DNA from: Candidatus Sumerlaeota bacterium
GTDB taxonomy: Bacteria > Sumerlaeota > Sumerlaeia > UBA8349
NCBI GenBank assembly: GCA_016931035.1
Contig: JAFGFN010000005.1
Span: forward strand, 1 to 59,591
Length of the DNA: 59,591 nucleotides
Reading direction: 5' to 3'
Shown here: positions 42,454 through 51,264 of the stretch, in pieces
Numbering within the stretch: the first letter of the stretch is position 1
Layout: each line of letters opens with the position of its first letter
Translations under genes and position numbers: made by a program
Notes under the pieces: model-generated
Told to the model about the DNA's origin: nothing
What the model saw: only the letters and a program-made list of their open reading frames with translations
The model's database searches: none

Positions 42454-42651
42454 CCGCGAGCCTGCCCGGCGTGGAAACGGCCCCTCTCGTGTGGCGCATC
42501 CGAGAAAGAAGTTGCGCGAAACGGGCGCGTGCGACGAGAATCGACTTAGGAGACCGCTGTGCGATACCGATAAAGTCTTGAGTAGCCCGCACCCGATGCG
42601 GGGAACTTGTCGCGCCGTTCGCCCGGCATTCGAAGCGATGGAGAGGAATAC

Positions 42652-45204
42652 ATGAGAGTCAATGCCTTCACGGTCGTCCCCAGTCTTCCTGAGTCACTGA
42701 AGAGACTCGACGAATTGGCCCGCAATATGTACTGGTGTTGGGACCCCGAGATCCTGGCGTTATTTGTCCGCCTGGACCGGGATCTCTGGAACACGACATA
42801 CCACAACCCGATCAAGATGCTAGGCTCCATTCGTCAAGAGCGCCTGGACGAGATTTCGCGCGACGACGGTTTTCTCTCGCACCTCGAGCGCGCTTGTCGG
42901 CGTTTCGACAACTACACGCAGGGCAACAGCTGGTTTCAGCAGGCCCACGGCAACTCCGGCGCGCTGACCGTTGGCTATTTCTCGGCGGAATTCGGGATTT
43001 CCGAGACCCTGCCGATCTACTCCGGCGGTCTGGGGGTCCTCTCGGGAGACCATGTGAAAGCGTCCAGCGACCTGGGACTTCCCCTGGTGGGGGTGGGCCT
43101 GCTCTATCGACAAGGGTATTTTCGTCAGTATCTGAACGCCGACGGATGGCAACAAGAGATATATCCCGAGAACGACTTCTACAATCTCCCCGTCGTCCTC
43201 CTGCGCAACCCCGATAATTCCCCCCTGACGATCCAGGTCGATTTCCCCGATCGCGCCGTGGCGGCGCAAGTCTGGCAAGTCGCCGTCGGACGAATCAAAG
43301 TGCTCTTGTTGGACACGAATCTGACCCGCAACCGTCCCGAGGACCGCGAGATCTCGGCGCAGCTTTATGGCGGCGACCAGGACACGCGGATCAAGCAGGA
43401 AATCGTCATGGGCATCGGCGGCATTCGAGCGTTGGAAGCCGCGGGAATTCACGCCGACGTGTTCCACATGAACGAAGGGCACTCGGCCTTCCTGGGCTTG
43501 GAACGGATTCGAGGGTTCATGGCGAAATACAGCGTGAGTTTCGAGACCGCGCTCGAAGCGGTCCGGGCGGGCAATGTTTTCACGACCCACACGCCCGTCG
43601 CGGCGGGGAACGACAGCTTCCCGGCCTCGATGGCGGAATACTACTTCCGCGATTACGTTCAAAATCACCTCAAGATCGATACGCAGGCGTTCCTCGGTCT
43701 CGGACGCCAGAACCCCCAGGATCGCCAGGAACCGTTCTGTATGACGGTACTGGCGTTGAACCTGGCGGCGAACTGCAATGGAGTGAGCAAGCTCCACGGG
43801 AAAGTCTCGCGCGGCATGTGGCGACGGGTTTGGCCGGGCGTGCCCGTGGACGAAGTGCCGATCGCCTCGATCACGAACGGGGTCCACATCCGCAGCTGGA
43901 TCTCGCAGGAAATGGCGACTCTCTACGACCGCTACCTCGGACCGCGCTGGGCCGAAAACCCCGAGGACGAATCGGTGTGGACCCGGGCCGACGAGATTCC
44001 GGATGCCGAACTCTGGAGAACCCACGAAAGGCGGCGCGAGCGGCTGGTCGCCTTCGCGCGGCGGAGCCTGAGAAATCAGCTCCTGCGTCGCGGCGAGCCC
44101 GAGAACGAGGTTCGCAGGGCCGACGAAGTGCTCGATCCCGAAGTGCTGACCATCGGTTTCGCCCGGCGGTTCGCTCTCTACAAACGCGGCGCGCTCCTTC
44201 TTCGCGACGCCGAGCGGATCAAGAAGATCCTGACCGACAAGACGCGTCCCGTTCAGTTCATTTTCGCGGGCAAGGCGCACCCGGCGGATCACAGCGCCAA
44301 GGAAATCATTCGTCAACTCATCCACTTCATGCGCGATCCCGACGTGCGTCGACACGTGACGTTCATCGAAGACTACGATATGAACATCGCGCGCTATTTG
44401 CTCCAGGGAGTCGACGTGTGGCTCAACACGCCGCGTCGTCCCCTCGAAGCCAGCGGCACGAGCGGGATGAAAGCGGCGGCCAACGGCGCCTTGAACCTCA
44501 GCATTCTCGACGGCTGGTGGTGCGAAGGGTACGATCCCTCATTCGGATGGGCGATCGGCCAGGGGGAGGAATACAAGGACGTCAGCCTGGAAGACGATAT
44601 CCAAAGCGCGGCGATCTACGACCTGCTCGAGAAGGAGATCGTACCGACCTTCTACCAGCGCGGCGCCGACGGGTTGCCTCGCGAATGGATCCGGCGCATG
44701 AGAGCCAGCATCCAGGTCCTTTGCCCGGGCTTCAGCGCCACGCGCATGCTGCGCGACTACCTGGAGGGGCCCTACATGTCGGCCGCCGCCGAGAGCGTTC
44801 GCCTGGTCGCCGACAATCTCAAGGGCGCGGCGCAACTGGCGGACTTCAAGAAACGCATGAAGCAACATTGGTCCGAGATTCAGGTGCGGGACCTGGTTGC
44901 ACGCACCGATTCCGAGATTGGTGTCGGCGAGGAGATGCCGGTCGAGGCCACGATCCAGTTGGGCGGCATCGAGCCGACCGATGTGCTCGTTCAGATTTAT
45001 CACGGTCCGCTCAGCAACAAGGAAGAGATCCTCGACGGTCGCGCCTCGGATCTGGAGTACAAACGCTCGGTCGACGGCGTTCACGTCTTTGCCGGCGCCA
45101 TCCGGTGCGAATCGAGCGGCCGCTACGGTTTCGCGGTCCGGGTTCTGCCCCGCCATGACGCCTTCTCGTCGCCTTTCGAATCGCGTCTGATCTACTGGGC
45201 ATGA
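42652..45204 (+). CDS. glgP: Alpha-glucan phosphorylase (GT35, DUF3417 subtype)
   Basis: An 850-residue PLP-dependent enzyme releasing glucose-1-phosphate from glycogen or maltodextrin. The N-terminal DUF3417 domain (about 1-110, LPESLKRLDELARNMYWCW) marks the shorter actinobacterial/archaeal-type phosphorylases. The catalytic part has GYFSAEFGISETLPIYSGGL, VFHMNEGHSAFL, TTHTPVAAGND, and the PLP lysine Lys607 in EASGTSGMKAAANG. The extra C-terminal 100 residues form a beta-rich extension (VEATIQLGGIEPTDVLVQIY). GAGAGG at 42641-42646 fixes the start. A terminator lies about 240 bases downstream. No other glycogen gene is nearby. Confidence 0.96.
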   Translation: MRVNAFTVVPSLPESLKRLDELARNMYWCWDPEILALFVRLDRDLWNTTYHNPIKMLGSIRQERLDEISRDDGFLSHLERACRRFDNYTQGNSWFQQAHGNSGALTVGYFSAEFGISETLPIYSGGLGVLSGDHVKASSDLGLPLVGVGLLYRQGYFRQYLNADGWQQEIYPENDFYNLPVVLLRNPDNSPLTIQVDFPDRAVAAQVWQVAVGRIKVLLLDTNLTRNRPEDREISAQLYGGDQDTRIKQEIVMGIGGIRALEAAGIHADVFHMNEGHSAFLGLERIRGFMAKYSVSFETALEAVRAGNVFTTHTPVAAGNDSFPASMAEYYFRDYVQNHLKIDTQAFLGLGRQNPQDRQEPFCMTVLALNLAANCNGVSKLHGKVSRGMWRRVWPGVPVDEVPIASITNGVHIRSWISQEMATLYDRYLGPRWAENPEDESVWTRADEIPDAELWRTHERRRERLVAFARRSLRNQLLRRGEPENEVRRADEVLDPEVLTIGFARRFALYKRGALLLRDAERIKKILTDKTRPVQFIFAGKAHPADHSAKEIIRQLIHFMRDPDVRRHVTFIEDYDMNIARYLLQGVDVWLNTPRRPLEASGTSGMKAAANGALNLSILDGWWCEGYDPSFGWAIGQGEEYKDVSLEDDIQSAAIYDLLEKEIVPTFYQRGADGLPREWIRRMRASIQVLCPGFSATRMLRDYLEGPYMSAAAESVRLVADNLKGAAQLADFKKRMKQHWSEIQVRDLVARTDSEIGVGEEMPVEATIQLGGIEPTDVLVQIYHGPLSNKEEILDGRASDLEYKRSVDGVHVFAGAIRCESSGRYGFAVRVLPRHDAFSSPFESRLIYWA

Positions 45205-45446
45205 AAGGCGGCTGAGCCCTACACGTGTCTTATAGCGCGTGTCAGAATTCCGTATCGGTTGTGACGGGTCTCGATCCTGGAAAGACCCGGCTCCTGACCG
45301 CAGAGAGAAGTGCTCTGGCTTCAGAGCGATATGTCGCCGGAGCAGACAGGCAAACTCGAGATCCAAGCCGTATTCGGGGTCCCCAATCGCTACGGACTTC
45401 TGACAATCGCTTTATCGCTCGGCCAGGGGGCGGCTGAGTTTGACGC

Positions 45447-45491
45447 AGCCGGGTCCATTCTCGAAGAGCGGGAATGGACCCGGCTGTTTTT
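45447..45491 (+). terminator. Rho-independent terminator downstream of glgP
   Basis: AGCCGGGTCCATTC (45447-45460) pairs perfectly with GAATGGACCCGGCT (45472-45485), a 14-bp stem with an 11-base loop. GTTTTT follows at 45486-45491. Confidence 0.9.
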
Positions 45492-45551
45492 GCGTAAGCG
45501 AAACAATGCGTTCGACCCGGGAGGATTTCAGAGTCGCGTCTCGATATCGAA

Positions 45552-45603
45552 GCAGGCTGAAGCCTGTACTCAAAACTCGTTCAGAGTACAGGCTTCAGCC
45601 TGC
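45552..45603. repeat. Perfect 20-bp inverted repeat of the GGCTGAAGCC family
   Basis: GCAGGCTGAAGCCTGTACTC (45552-45571) and its exact reverse complement (45584-45603) are separated by 12 bases. Each arm itself contains CAGGC-TGAA-GCCTG. The arm sequence recurs at 40314-40333. It sits 63 bases past the end of serS. Confidence 0.9.
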
Positions 45604-45665
45604 CTGTGAACCTTGTTTCGTCCTCGGATCACGACTTTGAAATCCCCTTGGCGTTCGGCCGCCGC

Positions 45666-46937
45666 TCAGGCGATCTGGTCGAACCGGGTGTAGGGACGAA
45701 GGATTTCGGGGATGGAGACCGAGCCGTTGGCCTGTTGACTGGACTCGAGCAGGGCGATCATCAGGCGGGGGAGAGCGACTCCGGAGGCGTTGAGGGTGTG
45801 GGGGAACTCGGGTTTGGCGCCCTTCTCGCGGCGGAAGCGAATCCCCGCGCGACGCGCCTGGAAATCCTCGAAGTTCGAGCACGAGCTCACTTCGAGATAG
45901 CGCTCCATGCCCGGCGCCCACACTTCGACGTCGTAGCATTTGGCCGCCGCAAACGAGAGGTCGGCCGTACACAGTTCGACGACGCGATAGTGCAATCCCA
46001 AGGCCCGGAGCACCGCCTCGACATGGCCCAGGAGGCTCTCGATCTCGTCGTAGGAGGTTTCGGGGAGGACGGTCCGCACCATTTCGACCTTGTCGAACTG
46101 ATGGGTGCGGGTCATGCCGCGGGTGTCCTTGCCCGCGGCGCCCGCCTCGCGCCGGAAGCAGGGAGAATAGCAGACGTAGGTTTTCGGCAGATCGGACGCA
46201 CCGAGGATTTCGCCCGCGTGGAGATTCGTGACCGGCACCTCGGACGTCGAGATCAGGAACAGATCGTCGCTTTCGATCCGATACATGTCGCTCTCGAACT
46301 TGGGAAGCTGCCCGGTGCCCGTGAGTGTCTTGCGGTTGACCAGATAGGGCACGCGGACCTCGGTGTATCCGTGTCGCTCGACGTGCATGTCGAGCATGAA
46401 GTCGATCAGCGCGCGCTGAAGGCGGGCGCCGCGTCCCTTCAATCCGAAGAACATGCTCCCCGACATTCGAGCCGCGCGTTCGAGTTCCAGGATATCGAGC
46501 GACTCGCCGAGTTCCCAGTGGGGTTTGGGGGCGAAGTCGAACCGGGGCTTCTCGCCCCAGTCGCGGACAACGACGTTGTCTTCTTCGCTCTGGCCGACCG
46601 GCACGGAGGAATGAGGCAGATTGGGAATAACCAGGAGGATGTCTTCGAGTTGGCGCGTAACCTCGTCCGCCTGAGCGTCGAGAGTGCGGATTTCGTCCCC
46701 GATCTGACGTACGCGCTCCTTGATCGGCTCGGCGTCGCCGCCCTGTTTCAGTATCTTGCCGACGTCTTTGGAAGCTTCGTTGCGTTCCTTCTTCAACAGC
46801 TCGGCGCGGTACGTGAGATCGCGACGCTGCGCATCGAGATCCTGGACCCGGGTGACGAGCGAAGGATCGGCCTTCTTGGCGCGGAGACCTTCGGTCACGC
46901 GGTCGGGGTCGTTTCGGAACAGATGGATGTCCAACAT
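45666..46937 (-). CDS. serS: Seryl-tRNA synthetase
   Basis: A 423-residue class II synthetase charging tRNA-Ser. The N-terminal coiled-coil arm (about 25-100, RVQDLDAQRRDLTYRAELL) contacts the tRNA long variable arm. The catalytic core has motif 2 CFRREAGAAGKDTRGMTRTHQF, written here in parts as CFRREAG and RGMTRTHQFDKVE, the serine/ATP site ISTSEVPVTNLHAGEIL, EVSSCSNFEDFQARR, and motif 3 LNASGVALPRLMIALLE. Length is normal. AAAGGA precedes the ATG by about 10 bases. It starts 21 bases after the RNase H gene and probably ends a long minus-strand operon. Confidence 0.98.
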   Translation of the reverse strand: MLDIHLFRNDPDRVTEGLRAKKADPSLVTRVQDLDAQRRDLTYRAELLKKERNEASKDVGKILKQGGDAEPIKERVRQIGDEIRTLDAQADEVTRQLEDILLVIPNLPHSSVPVGQSEEDNVVVRDWGEKPRFDFAPKPHWELGESLDILELERAARMSGSMFFGLKGRGARLQRALIDFMLDMHVERHGYTEVRVPYLVNRKTLTGTGQLPKFESDMYRIESDDLFLISTSEVPVTNLHAGEILGASDLPKTYVCYSPCFRREAGAAGKDTRGMTRTHQFDKVEMVRTVLPETSYDEIESLLGHVEAVLRALGLHYRVVELCTADLSFAAAKCYDVEVWAPGMERYLEVSSCSNFEDFQARRAGIRFRREKGAKPEFPHTLNASGVALPRLMIALLESSQQANGSVSIPEILRPYTRFDQIA

Positions 46938-46958
46938 GCTGGGATTGTCCTTTCACGC

Positions 46959-47717
46959 TCACATCTTGGCGGCGTCGCGCGCCTGCTTGTAGGCGAGATT
47001 GGCCAGTTGGTCGGCGCGACGGTTCGCCTCGCGACGGACGTGCGCGATCTGAAACGTCGGCAATCGACGACGCAGCGTTTGCGCTTCGGCGATCAGGGGT
47101 TGGATCAAGGGGCTCTTGACCTTGTAGGCGCCCGTCATTTGCCTCACCAGGAGTTCGCTGTCGGAAAAGAAGTACGCTTGAGGCGCTCGATCCAGCGAAA
47201 GGAGGATTTGGAGCGCGGCGATCAGGGCCGTGTACTCGGCCTGGTTGTTGGTGGCCTTGCCGATGAACCGGGCGTCCTCGTACAGCGTCTTGTCCTCCAG
47301 GTCCTTGATGACCACGCCGATGGACGCGGGACCGGGATTGCCCTTGGAGCCTCCGTCGATGAAGACCTTGACCTTGTCGTGTCCCGCGAGATTCTCGATC
47401 TCCCAGGGCTCCGGAGGAGCGGTGTCGGCGCCCGGGCTCCGCGGTTCGGTTGCCGGGGAATCCGAGCGCTCGGCGGTCGATTCCCGCGCGGCGGGGTCGG
47501 CCCACGCCCTCATTTGGTCCAGAAGACGTGCCAGAGCCGCCATGCGGCTCCGGATTTCGAGTTCCGTCAGGTCGCGATGAACGTCGGCCAACATGCGGAC
47601 TGCGGCGTCGTGGTTGGCCAGGGTGAGCAGAATCCGATCCGTGGGCGCTTCACGGCCGCCGCTTCGTTCGAGTTCGCGGAAGATCTTCTTGATGTCGTTG
47701 GCCGAAACGCGCGACAT
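46959..47717 (-). CDS. Ribonuclease H type I with extra N-terminal domain
   Basis: A 252-residue protein. The C-terminal 145 residues are an RNase HI-like domain (RVT_3 subtype) that should cut the RNA of RNA-DNA hybrids. Its four acidic catalytic residues are present: Asp121 (VFIDGGSKGNPGP), Glu161 (TNNQAEYTALIAAL), Asp186 (FFSDSELLVRQM) and Asp236 (REANRRADQLAN). The first 75 residues form a helical domain (NDIKKIFRELERSGG) joined by a Ser/Pro-rich linker and resemble no hybrid-binding domain I know. ATG 47717 is chosen as the first one that follows the upstream gap; serS follows after 21 bases. Confidence 0.9.
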   Translation of the reverse strand: MSRVSANDIKKIFRELERSGGREAPTDRILLTLANHDAAVRMLADVHRDLTELEIRSRMAALARLLDQMRAWADPAARESTAERSDSPATEPRSPGADTAPPEPWEIENLAGHDKVKVFIDGGSKGNPGPASIGVVIKDLEDKTLYEDARFIGKATNNQAEYTALIAALQILLSLDRAPQAYFFSDSELLVRQMTGAYKVKSPLIQPLIAEAQTLRRRLPTFQIAHVRREANRRADQLANLAYKQARDAAKM

Positions 47718-47836
47718 GGATTCAGTCCACCCGGGGTTTCTTCTCTCGGGGCAAACACGCGCCCGTGTGCCAACGTAGGCGGCAGGATTCGAGCGGTCAA
47801 GGGAAATTCGGTGTGCGGTTGAACGTCGGCGACCGG

Positions 47837-48778
47837 TCAAACCTTGCGCTTCGCTTCTCGCGGCTGAGTCTTCCAGCGTCGATGAAACCAGAAGTATTGC
47901 TCGGGGGCCTCGCGAATAGCCTGTTCGAGCAGGGCGACGTGGGCACGAGTCAGTCGCTCGATTTCGGTTTCCCGGTCGGCTTCGGGATTGGGAACGATCG
48001 GAGGGTAGAAACGCAACCGGTAGGCGTCCGTCCCCTTGTCTCGCACGCAGAACCCGACCACGATGGGAAGGTTCAGGCGATGGGCGAAGTAGGCCGGTCC
48101 CGTGGCCGTCGAGGCGGGGACGGAGAAAAACGGCGCCATGATGCCGGCGCGGCGCGCGTCCTGATCGGCCAGAAAGGCGAGAGCGCGTCCCTGGCGGACC
48201 GCCGTGACGACGGGTCGCATGTTGTCGCGCGTGTAGACCACGTCGTAGCCGCGCTCGCGGCGCACGCGGGCCACGTCGCGTTCGACCAGCGGGTTGTGCA
48301 AGGGTTTGGCCAGGACGGTGGTCCGTTGACCTTCGACGACGGCGAGTCGAGCGACGCCGAGTTCCCAGTTGCCCAGGTGGCCGCTGACGAAGATCCACGA
48401 CCGCGTGTCCCCTCCCGCGGCGTCGCAGTGTTCCATTCCCTCGATCGCAGGGAGCCAACGGCGGAAGTCGGCCTTGTCGAACCGCAACATGGCGGGAAAC
48501 TCGAAACCCATCATCCGAACGAAGTGTTGGAAACAGCGGCGCGCCGTGCGGCGCCGCCAGCGAAAAGGCCGGTCGGGAAAAGCGCGCGCGAGGTTCTCCA
48601 GCACGACCCTCTTGCGGAGCGGAAGGACGTAGAACCATACCCACGACAGAAACCGCGCCGTCGCGCGTTGAACGGCGGGAGACAAGCCGCCAAACACGGC
48701 GGTTGCGATTCGCAGACAAACGTATTCCAGGCGGTGCGAAAAGGTTGGGCGACGACGTGGCCCGGCGCTTCGGGTCAC
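47837..48778 (-). CDS. LpxL/HtrB-family acyltransferase
   Basis: A 313-residue inner-membrane-associated enzyme of the lipid A late acyltransferase family, which adds secondary acyl chains to lipid A. The catalytic HX4E motif is SGHLGNWELG, preceded by an N-terminal helix region (VLPLRKRVVLENLARAFPD) and followed by FLADQDARRAG and the PFFSVPAST block. The C-terminus has EAPEQYFWFHRRWKT, the conserved W-HRRW signature. The start is GTG 48778 within a GTGA overlap with the CoA-binding protein gene. It completes the lipid A theme with lpxC, fabZ and lpxA at 18.7-21.2 kb. Acyl donor specificity cannot be read. Confidence 0.93.
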   Translation of the reverse strand: MTRSAGPRRRPTFSHRLEYVCLRIATAVFGGLSPAVQRATARFLSWVWFYVLPLRKRVVLENLARAFPDRPFRWRRRTARRCFQHFVRMMGFEFPAMLRFDKADFRRWLPAIEGMEHCDAAGGDTRSWIFVSGHLGNWELGVARLAVVEGQRTTVLAKPLHNPLVERDVARVRRERGYDVVYTRDNMRPVVTAVRQGRALAFLADQDARRAGIMAPFFSVPASTATGPAYFAHRLNLPIVVGFCVRDKGTDAYRLRFYPPIVPNPEADRETEIERLTRAHVALLEQAIREAPEQYFWFHRRWKTQPREAKRKV

Positions 48779-49167
48779 AACTTGCCTCCCAGGCATTTGT
48801 AGAGGCAGCGCGAGTGAACGGTCTGGAGACCGTTCTCGCTTGGGAACGTCAGGACGGAGTCGGATTCGGAGCCCGGTTGGAGCCAGAACCGTCGAACGCC
48901 ATGCACGAGGCCCGACTTCATGACTTCGAGTGCGGGGCCGGGAGGGAGGTTGATGACGACGATCTGGGGAACGACGGGGAGCTCGTCGAGAGTGCCGTAG
49001 CACTTCATCGATCCGATCTTGGCGATTCGAGGGTTGATAGGGTAGACGGTGTAGCCCTTTTTCGCGAGCTGCTGGACAATTCGATATCCCGAGCAGTCGT
49101 GGCTGTCCGATGCGCCGAAGACGGCAAACGACTTCAGTTTGAGGAATTCGTCGATTGTTTCTTCCAT
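48775..49167 (-). CDS. CoA-binding Rossmann-fold protein (YccU family)
   Basis: A 130-residue single-domain CoA-binding protein. It starts MEETIDEFLKLKSFAVFGAS, has the Rossmann turn GASDSHDCSGYRIVQQL, then KKGYTVYPINPR and the strand VVINLPPGPALEVMKSG. Family members bind CoA, but their role is largely unknown. GGAG seven bases upstream supports ATG 49167; an ATG at 49179 is an alternative. It overlaps the LpxL-like gene by 4 bases (GTGA) and starts 29 bases after the pilus-like protein ends. A link to acyl transfer is possible but only by context. Confidence 0.9.
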   Translation of the reverse strand: MEETIDEFLKLKSFAVFGASDSHDCSGYRIVQQLAKKGYTVYPINPRIAKIGSMKCYGTLDELPVVPQIVVINLPPGPALEVMKSGLVHGVRRFWLQPGSESDSVLTFPSENGLQTVHSRCLYKCLGGKL

Positions 49168-49196
49168 GGGGCACTCCATCGCCCAAGGGAAACCGG

Positions 49197-51005
49197 TCAG
49201 TTCGTTCCCCGGTCTCCGGCGCTCTCGGCGGTCGACGTCGTCGCCTCGGGTTCCGCCGCGGCCGGAACGGCTGTCGGCGCGACGCCGGCTGCCTGAAGCG
49301 TCTCCGTTGTGAACCCGGGAATGGTCATGGTTTCCGTGGCGATTTCGGACTCGGCCAGGGTCTTCTGGATGACAGATTCTATGTCGAGGTTCAGCTCCGC
49401 CAGTCGTCTTTTGTGTTCGGCGTAGAGTTGCCGGCCGACTTCGGAGAGCGGCTCGCCCGTGGCGGCATCCGTGAGCCGCCCCGGCGCATTCGGATCGAGG
49501 GCGGTGATATCCGTGAACAACAGGTTGACGTCGATCATCAAGTCGACCCACACTTGGTTGCCCTCTCCCGCGTAGACTCTCGCTCCGTCGATCCGGAACC
49601 CGCGGGGATCGTTGACGAGATTATAGAGGAATCTCACGGAAGCCTCATTGCTGGCGACATAGATCATTCTGATAAGAATCGCGTACTGCGGATCGCCCGG
49701 TTGTTGGTTCAGAGGCGGAGGAGCGGGGAGCGAGGCAATACCCGTCGGGCCGGCGCCGGGGGCGCGCGCCGGGGTGCCCGCGATCGTCGAGATCAGGTGC
49801 TGGCCCTTGGGTCTCGGCGTAGCGGCGGGGGCGCCGGCCTTCTTTGCCTCGACGATTTCGTTCTCGAGGTAGAGACCCACGGTGCGGAGTTTTTCGGCTC
49901 CTCCGGGGATTTCGACACAGACGATATTGTCGACGCCGCTCTTGCGGGCGATGGGGACGATCCTCTCGAGGGCCTCGGCCGCGCGCAGAAACGGGAACAC
50001 GACGAACGGATCGGGCAACACGAAGGCGAACATGCTCTTGAGCATGTCGTAGGTGAGATCGACGTTCCCAAAGCGAATGACTTCGTCCGGGGCCTTTTGT
50101 TTCCAGATCATGTGGGCCCATGCCAGCTGGACGATCGAAGGAATCGCAGGTCCCAGGTCGGTCTCGCTCTGGACCAGTCGATCCACGTTGAGCCCCATCG
50201 TGCTGAGCTGGTAGAGCCACATCTGGCGCTTGTTCTCGTAGTCGGGAGAGTCCTCGGAGAGATACGTGAGCACGTTCCACGAATCGTAGAGTCTCTGGAG
50301 CGCATCCTTCAGCACGGGTTTCTCGCGCAGGTTGAGGGGGTACTGGGGCAAGTCCACGGGGACGTCCCATCCCCTCGCTTCCCCTCCGGCGGGAGTTGGG
50401 ACGGGGACGCCGCCGAGTGAGGGCGCGACGTTGTCCCAGGGCTCTAGGAAGGGGAGCCAGATCCATTCCGGACCGAGAAAGTCGAGCCTCATCGTCTTTC
50501 CTTGAGACTTGTCCTCCCCGAAGGCCAAGACGTCGCCTCGCCACGACTTTCCGGCTTCGTAGGCCTTTCGCATCTCGATCAGGCGGTCGATATGCTCGGC
50601 CAACACGGCGGCATTGACGCGCTCATGCATCTTCACCGCCTTCTGCCAATCCTGAATGGCGGCGGTGAATGCCGCGACCTGCGTCTCGTTGGTCGCGTCG
50701 GACGGAGGCGTCGGTCCCGGCGGAGGCATGAGGTAGTTGGGGAAGAGGATATCCATGCGCAGGATCGTTTTCCAGAGGACATCGAGGTCTCTATCGGTCG
50801 CGGCCCGGATCTGCTCGATCTTTGCGCGATCTCTTTGCTGGGGGAGGTTCTGGACGGTCGCCTTGAGCGACTCGTATTCCTGGGTGACCTGCTCGCGCAG
50901 GTTAGCCCTGGATTGGAACACCCCGGTGTGGACTCCGAAGACGGCCCCCACGCCGATGATGACGCCGACGATGATCTTCTCGCGTTTCCCGAACTTGATG
51001 GCCAT
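49197..51005 (-). CDS. Large single-pass membrane protein, PilO/Amuc_1100-like
   Basis: A 602-residue protein. After MAIKFGKREK comes one membrane helix (about 11-28, IIVGVIIGVGAVFG), then a coiled-coil-like segment and a large extracytoplasmic part. Bitopic proteins of this layout, with a basic start, one helix and two alpha/beta ferredoxin-like domains, include PilO of type IV pili and the Amuc_1100 family. Here candidate ferredoxin-like regions are about 340-395 (VVFPFLRAAEALERIVPI) and 445-510 (YAILIRMIYVASNEASVRFL), split by a Pro/Ala-rich linker. It is about twice the usual size. No other pilus gene is in the window, so the assignment is tentative. AAGGA lies upstream of the ATG. Confidence 0.6.
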   Translation of the reverse strand: MAIKFGKREKIIVGVIIGVGAVFGVHTGVFQSRANLREQVTQEYESLKATVQNLPQQRDRAKIEQIRAATDRDLDVLWKTILRMDILFPNYLMPPPGPTPPSDATNETQVAAFTAAIQDWQKAVKMHERVNAAVLAEHIDRLIEMRKAYEAGKSWRGDVLAFGEDKSQGKTMRLDFLGPEWIWLPFLEPWDNVAPSLGGVPVPTPAGGEARGWDVPVDLPQYPLNLREKPVLKDALQRLYDSWNVLTYLSEDSPDYENKRQMWLYQLSTMGLNVDRLVQSETDLGPAIPSIVQLAWAHMIWKQKAPDEVIRFGNVDLTYDMLKSMFAFVLPDPFVVFPFLRAAEALERIVPIARKSGVDNIVCVEIPGGAEKLRTVGLYLENEIVEAKKAGAPAATPRPKGQHLISTIAGTPARAPGAGPTGIASLPAPPPLNQQPGDPQYAILIRMIYVASNEASVRFLYNLVNDPRGFRIDGARVYAGEGNQVWVDLMIDVNLLFTDITALDPNAPGRLTDAATGEPLSEVGRQLYAEHKRRLAELNLDIESVIQKTLAESEIATETMTIPGFTTETLQAAGVAPTAVPAAAEPEATTSTAESAGDRGTN

Positions 51006-51101
51006 GGATTCGCTGTCCTTGTGCGGCGGGAAAGTGAAAGCGACGCACGACGGGTCTCGCCCTACCCTCAGCCGCGGGTGTCGCGCCGCTCCCTCGCTGA
51101 A

Positions 51102-51130
51102 TGTATATCTTCCCGGCCGGCCATGGGCAA
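51102..51130 (-). promoter_or_regulatory. Possible promoter of the pilus-like protein gene
   Basis: On the minus strand TTGCCC (51130-51125) and TATACA (51107-51102) are exactly 17 bases apart, about 95 bases before the ATG at 51005. It lies in the 259-base gap after ackA, so the downstream genes need not depend on the ackA transcript. Confidence 0.4.
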
Positions 51131-51264
51131 CTGTTTTTCACACGATACCCACCGCTTGCGGGGCTCCTGCGATGCCCCAACGGGGCCTCGAGCGGGCCGT
51201 GGCGCGGTCTGGGCGGGGTGTTTTTTTCGCGGCCCGGCCAGCGGCCGCATGCGGGCAGCGACGG

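Larger units (their letters stand above)
45205..45665. other. Intergenic region between convergent glgP and serS
   Basis: The first 240 bases carry no recognised feature; a frame at 45310-45609 could encode a small protein but runs through a terminator and a repeat. Then come a strong terminator (45447-45491) and a perfect inverted repeat (45552-45603). The long distance between the glgP stop and the terminator leaves room for an untranslated regulatory RNA. Confidence 0.5.

Noticed and set aside
45310..45609. Possible 99-codon gene downstream of glgP
   Set aside because: It reads through a strong terminator and a dispersed inverted repeat, has no ribosome-binding site and no recognised family. 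A shorter product ending before the terminator cannot be excluded.
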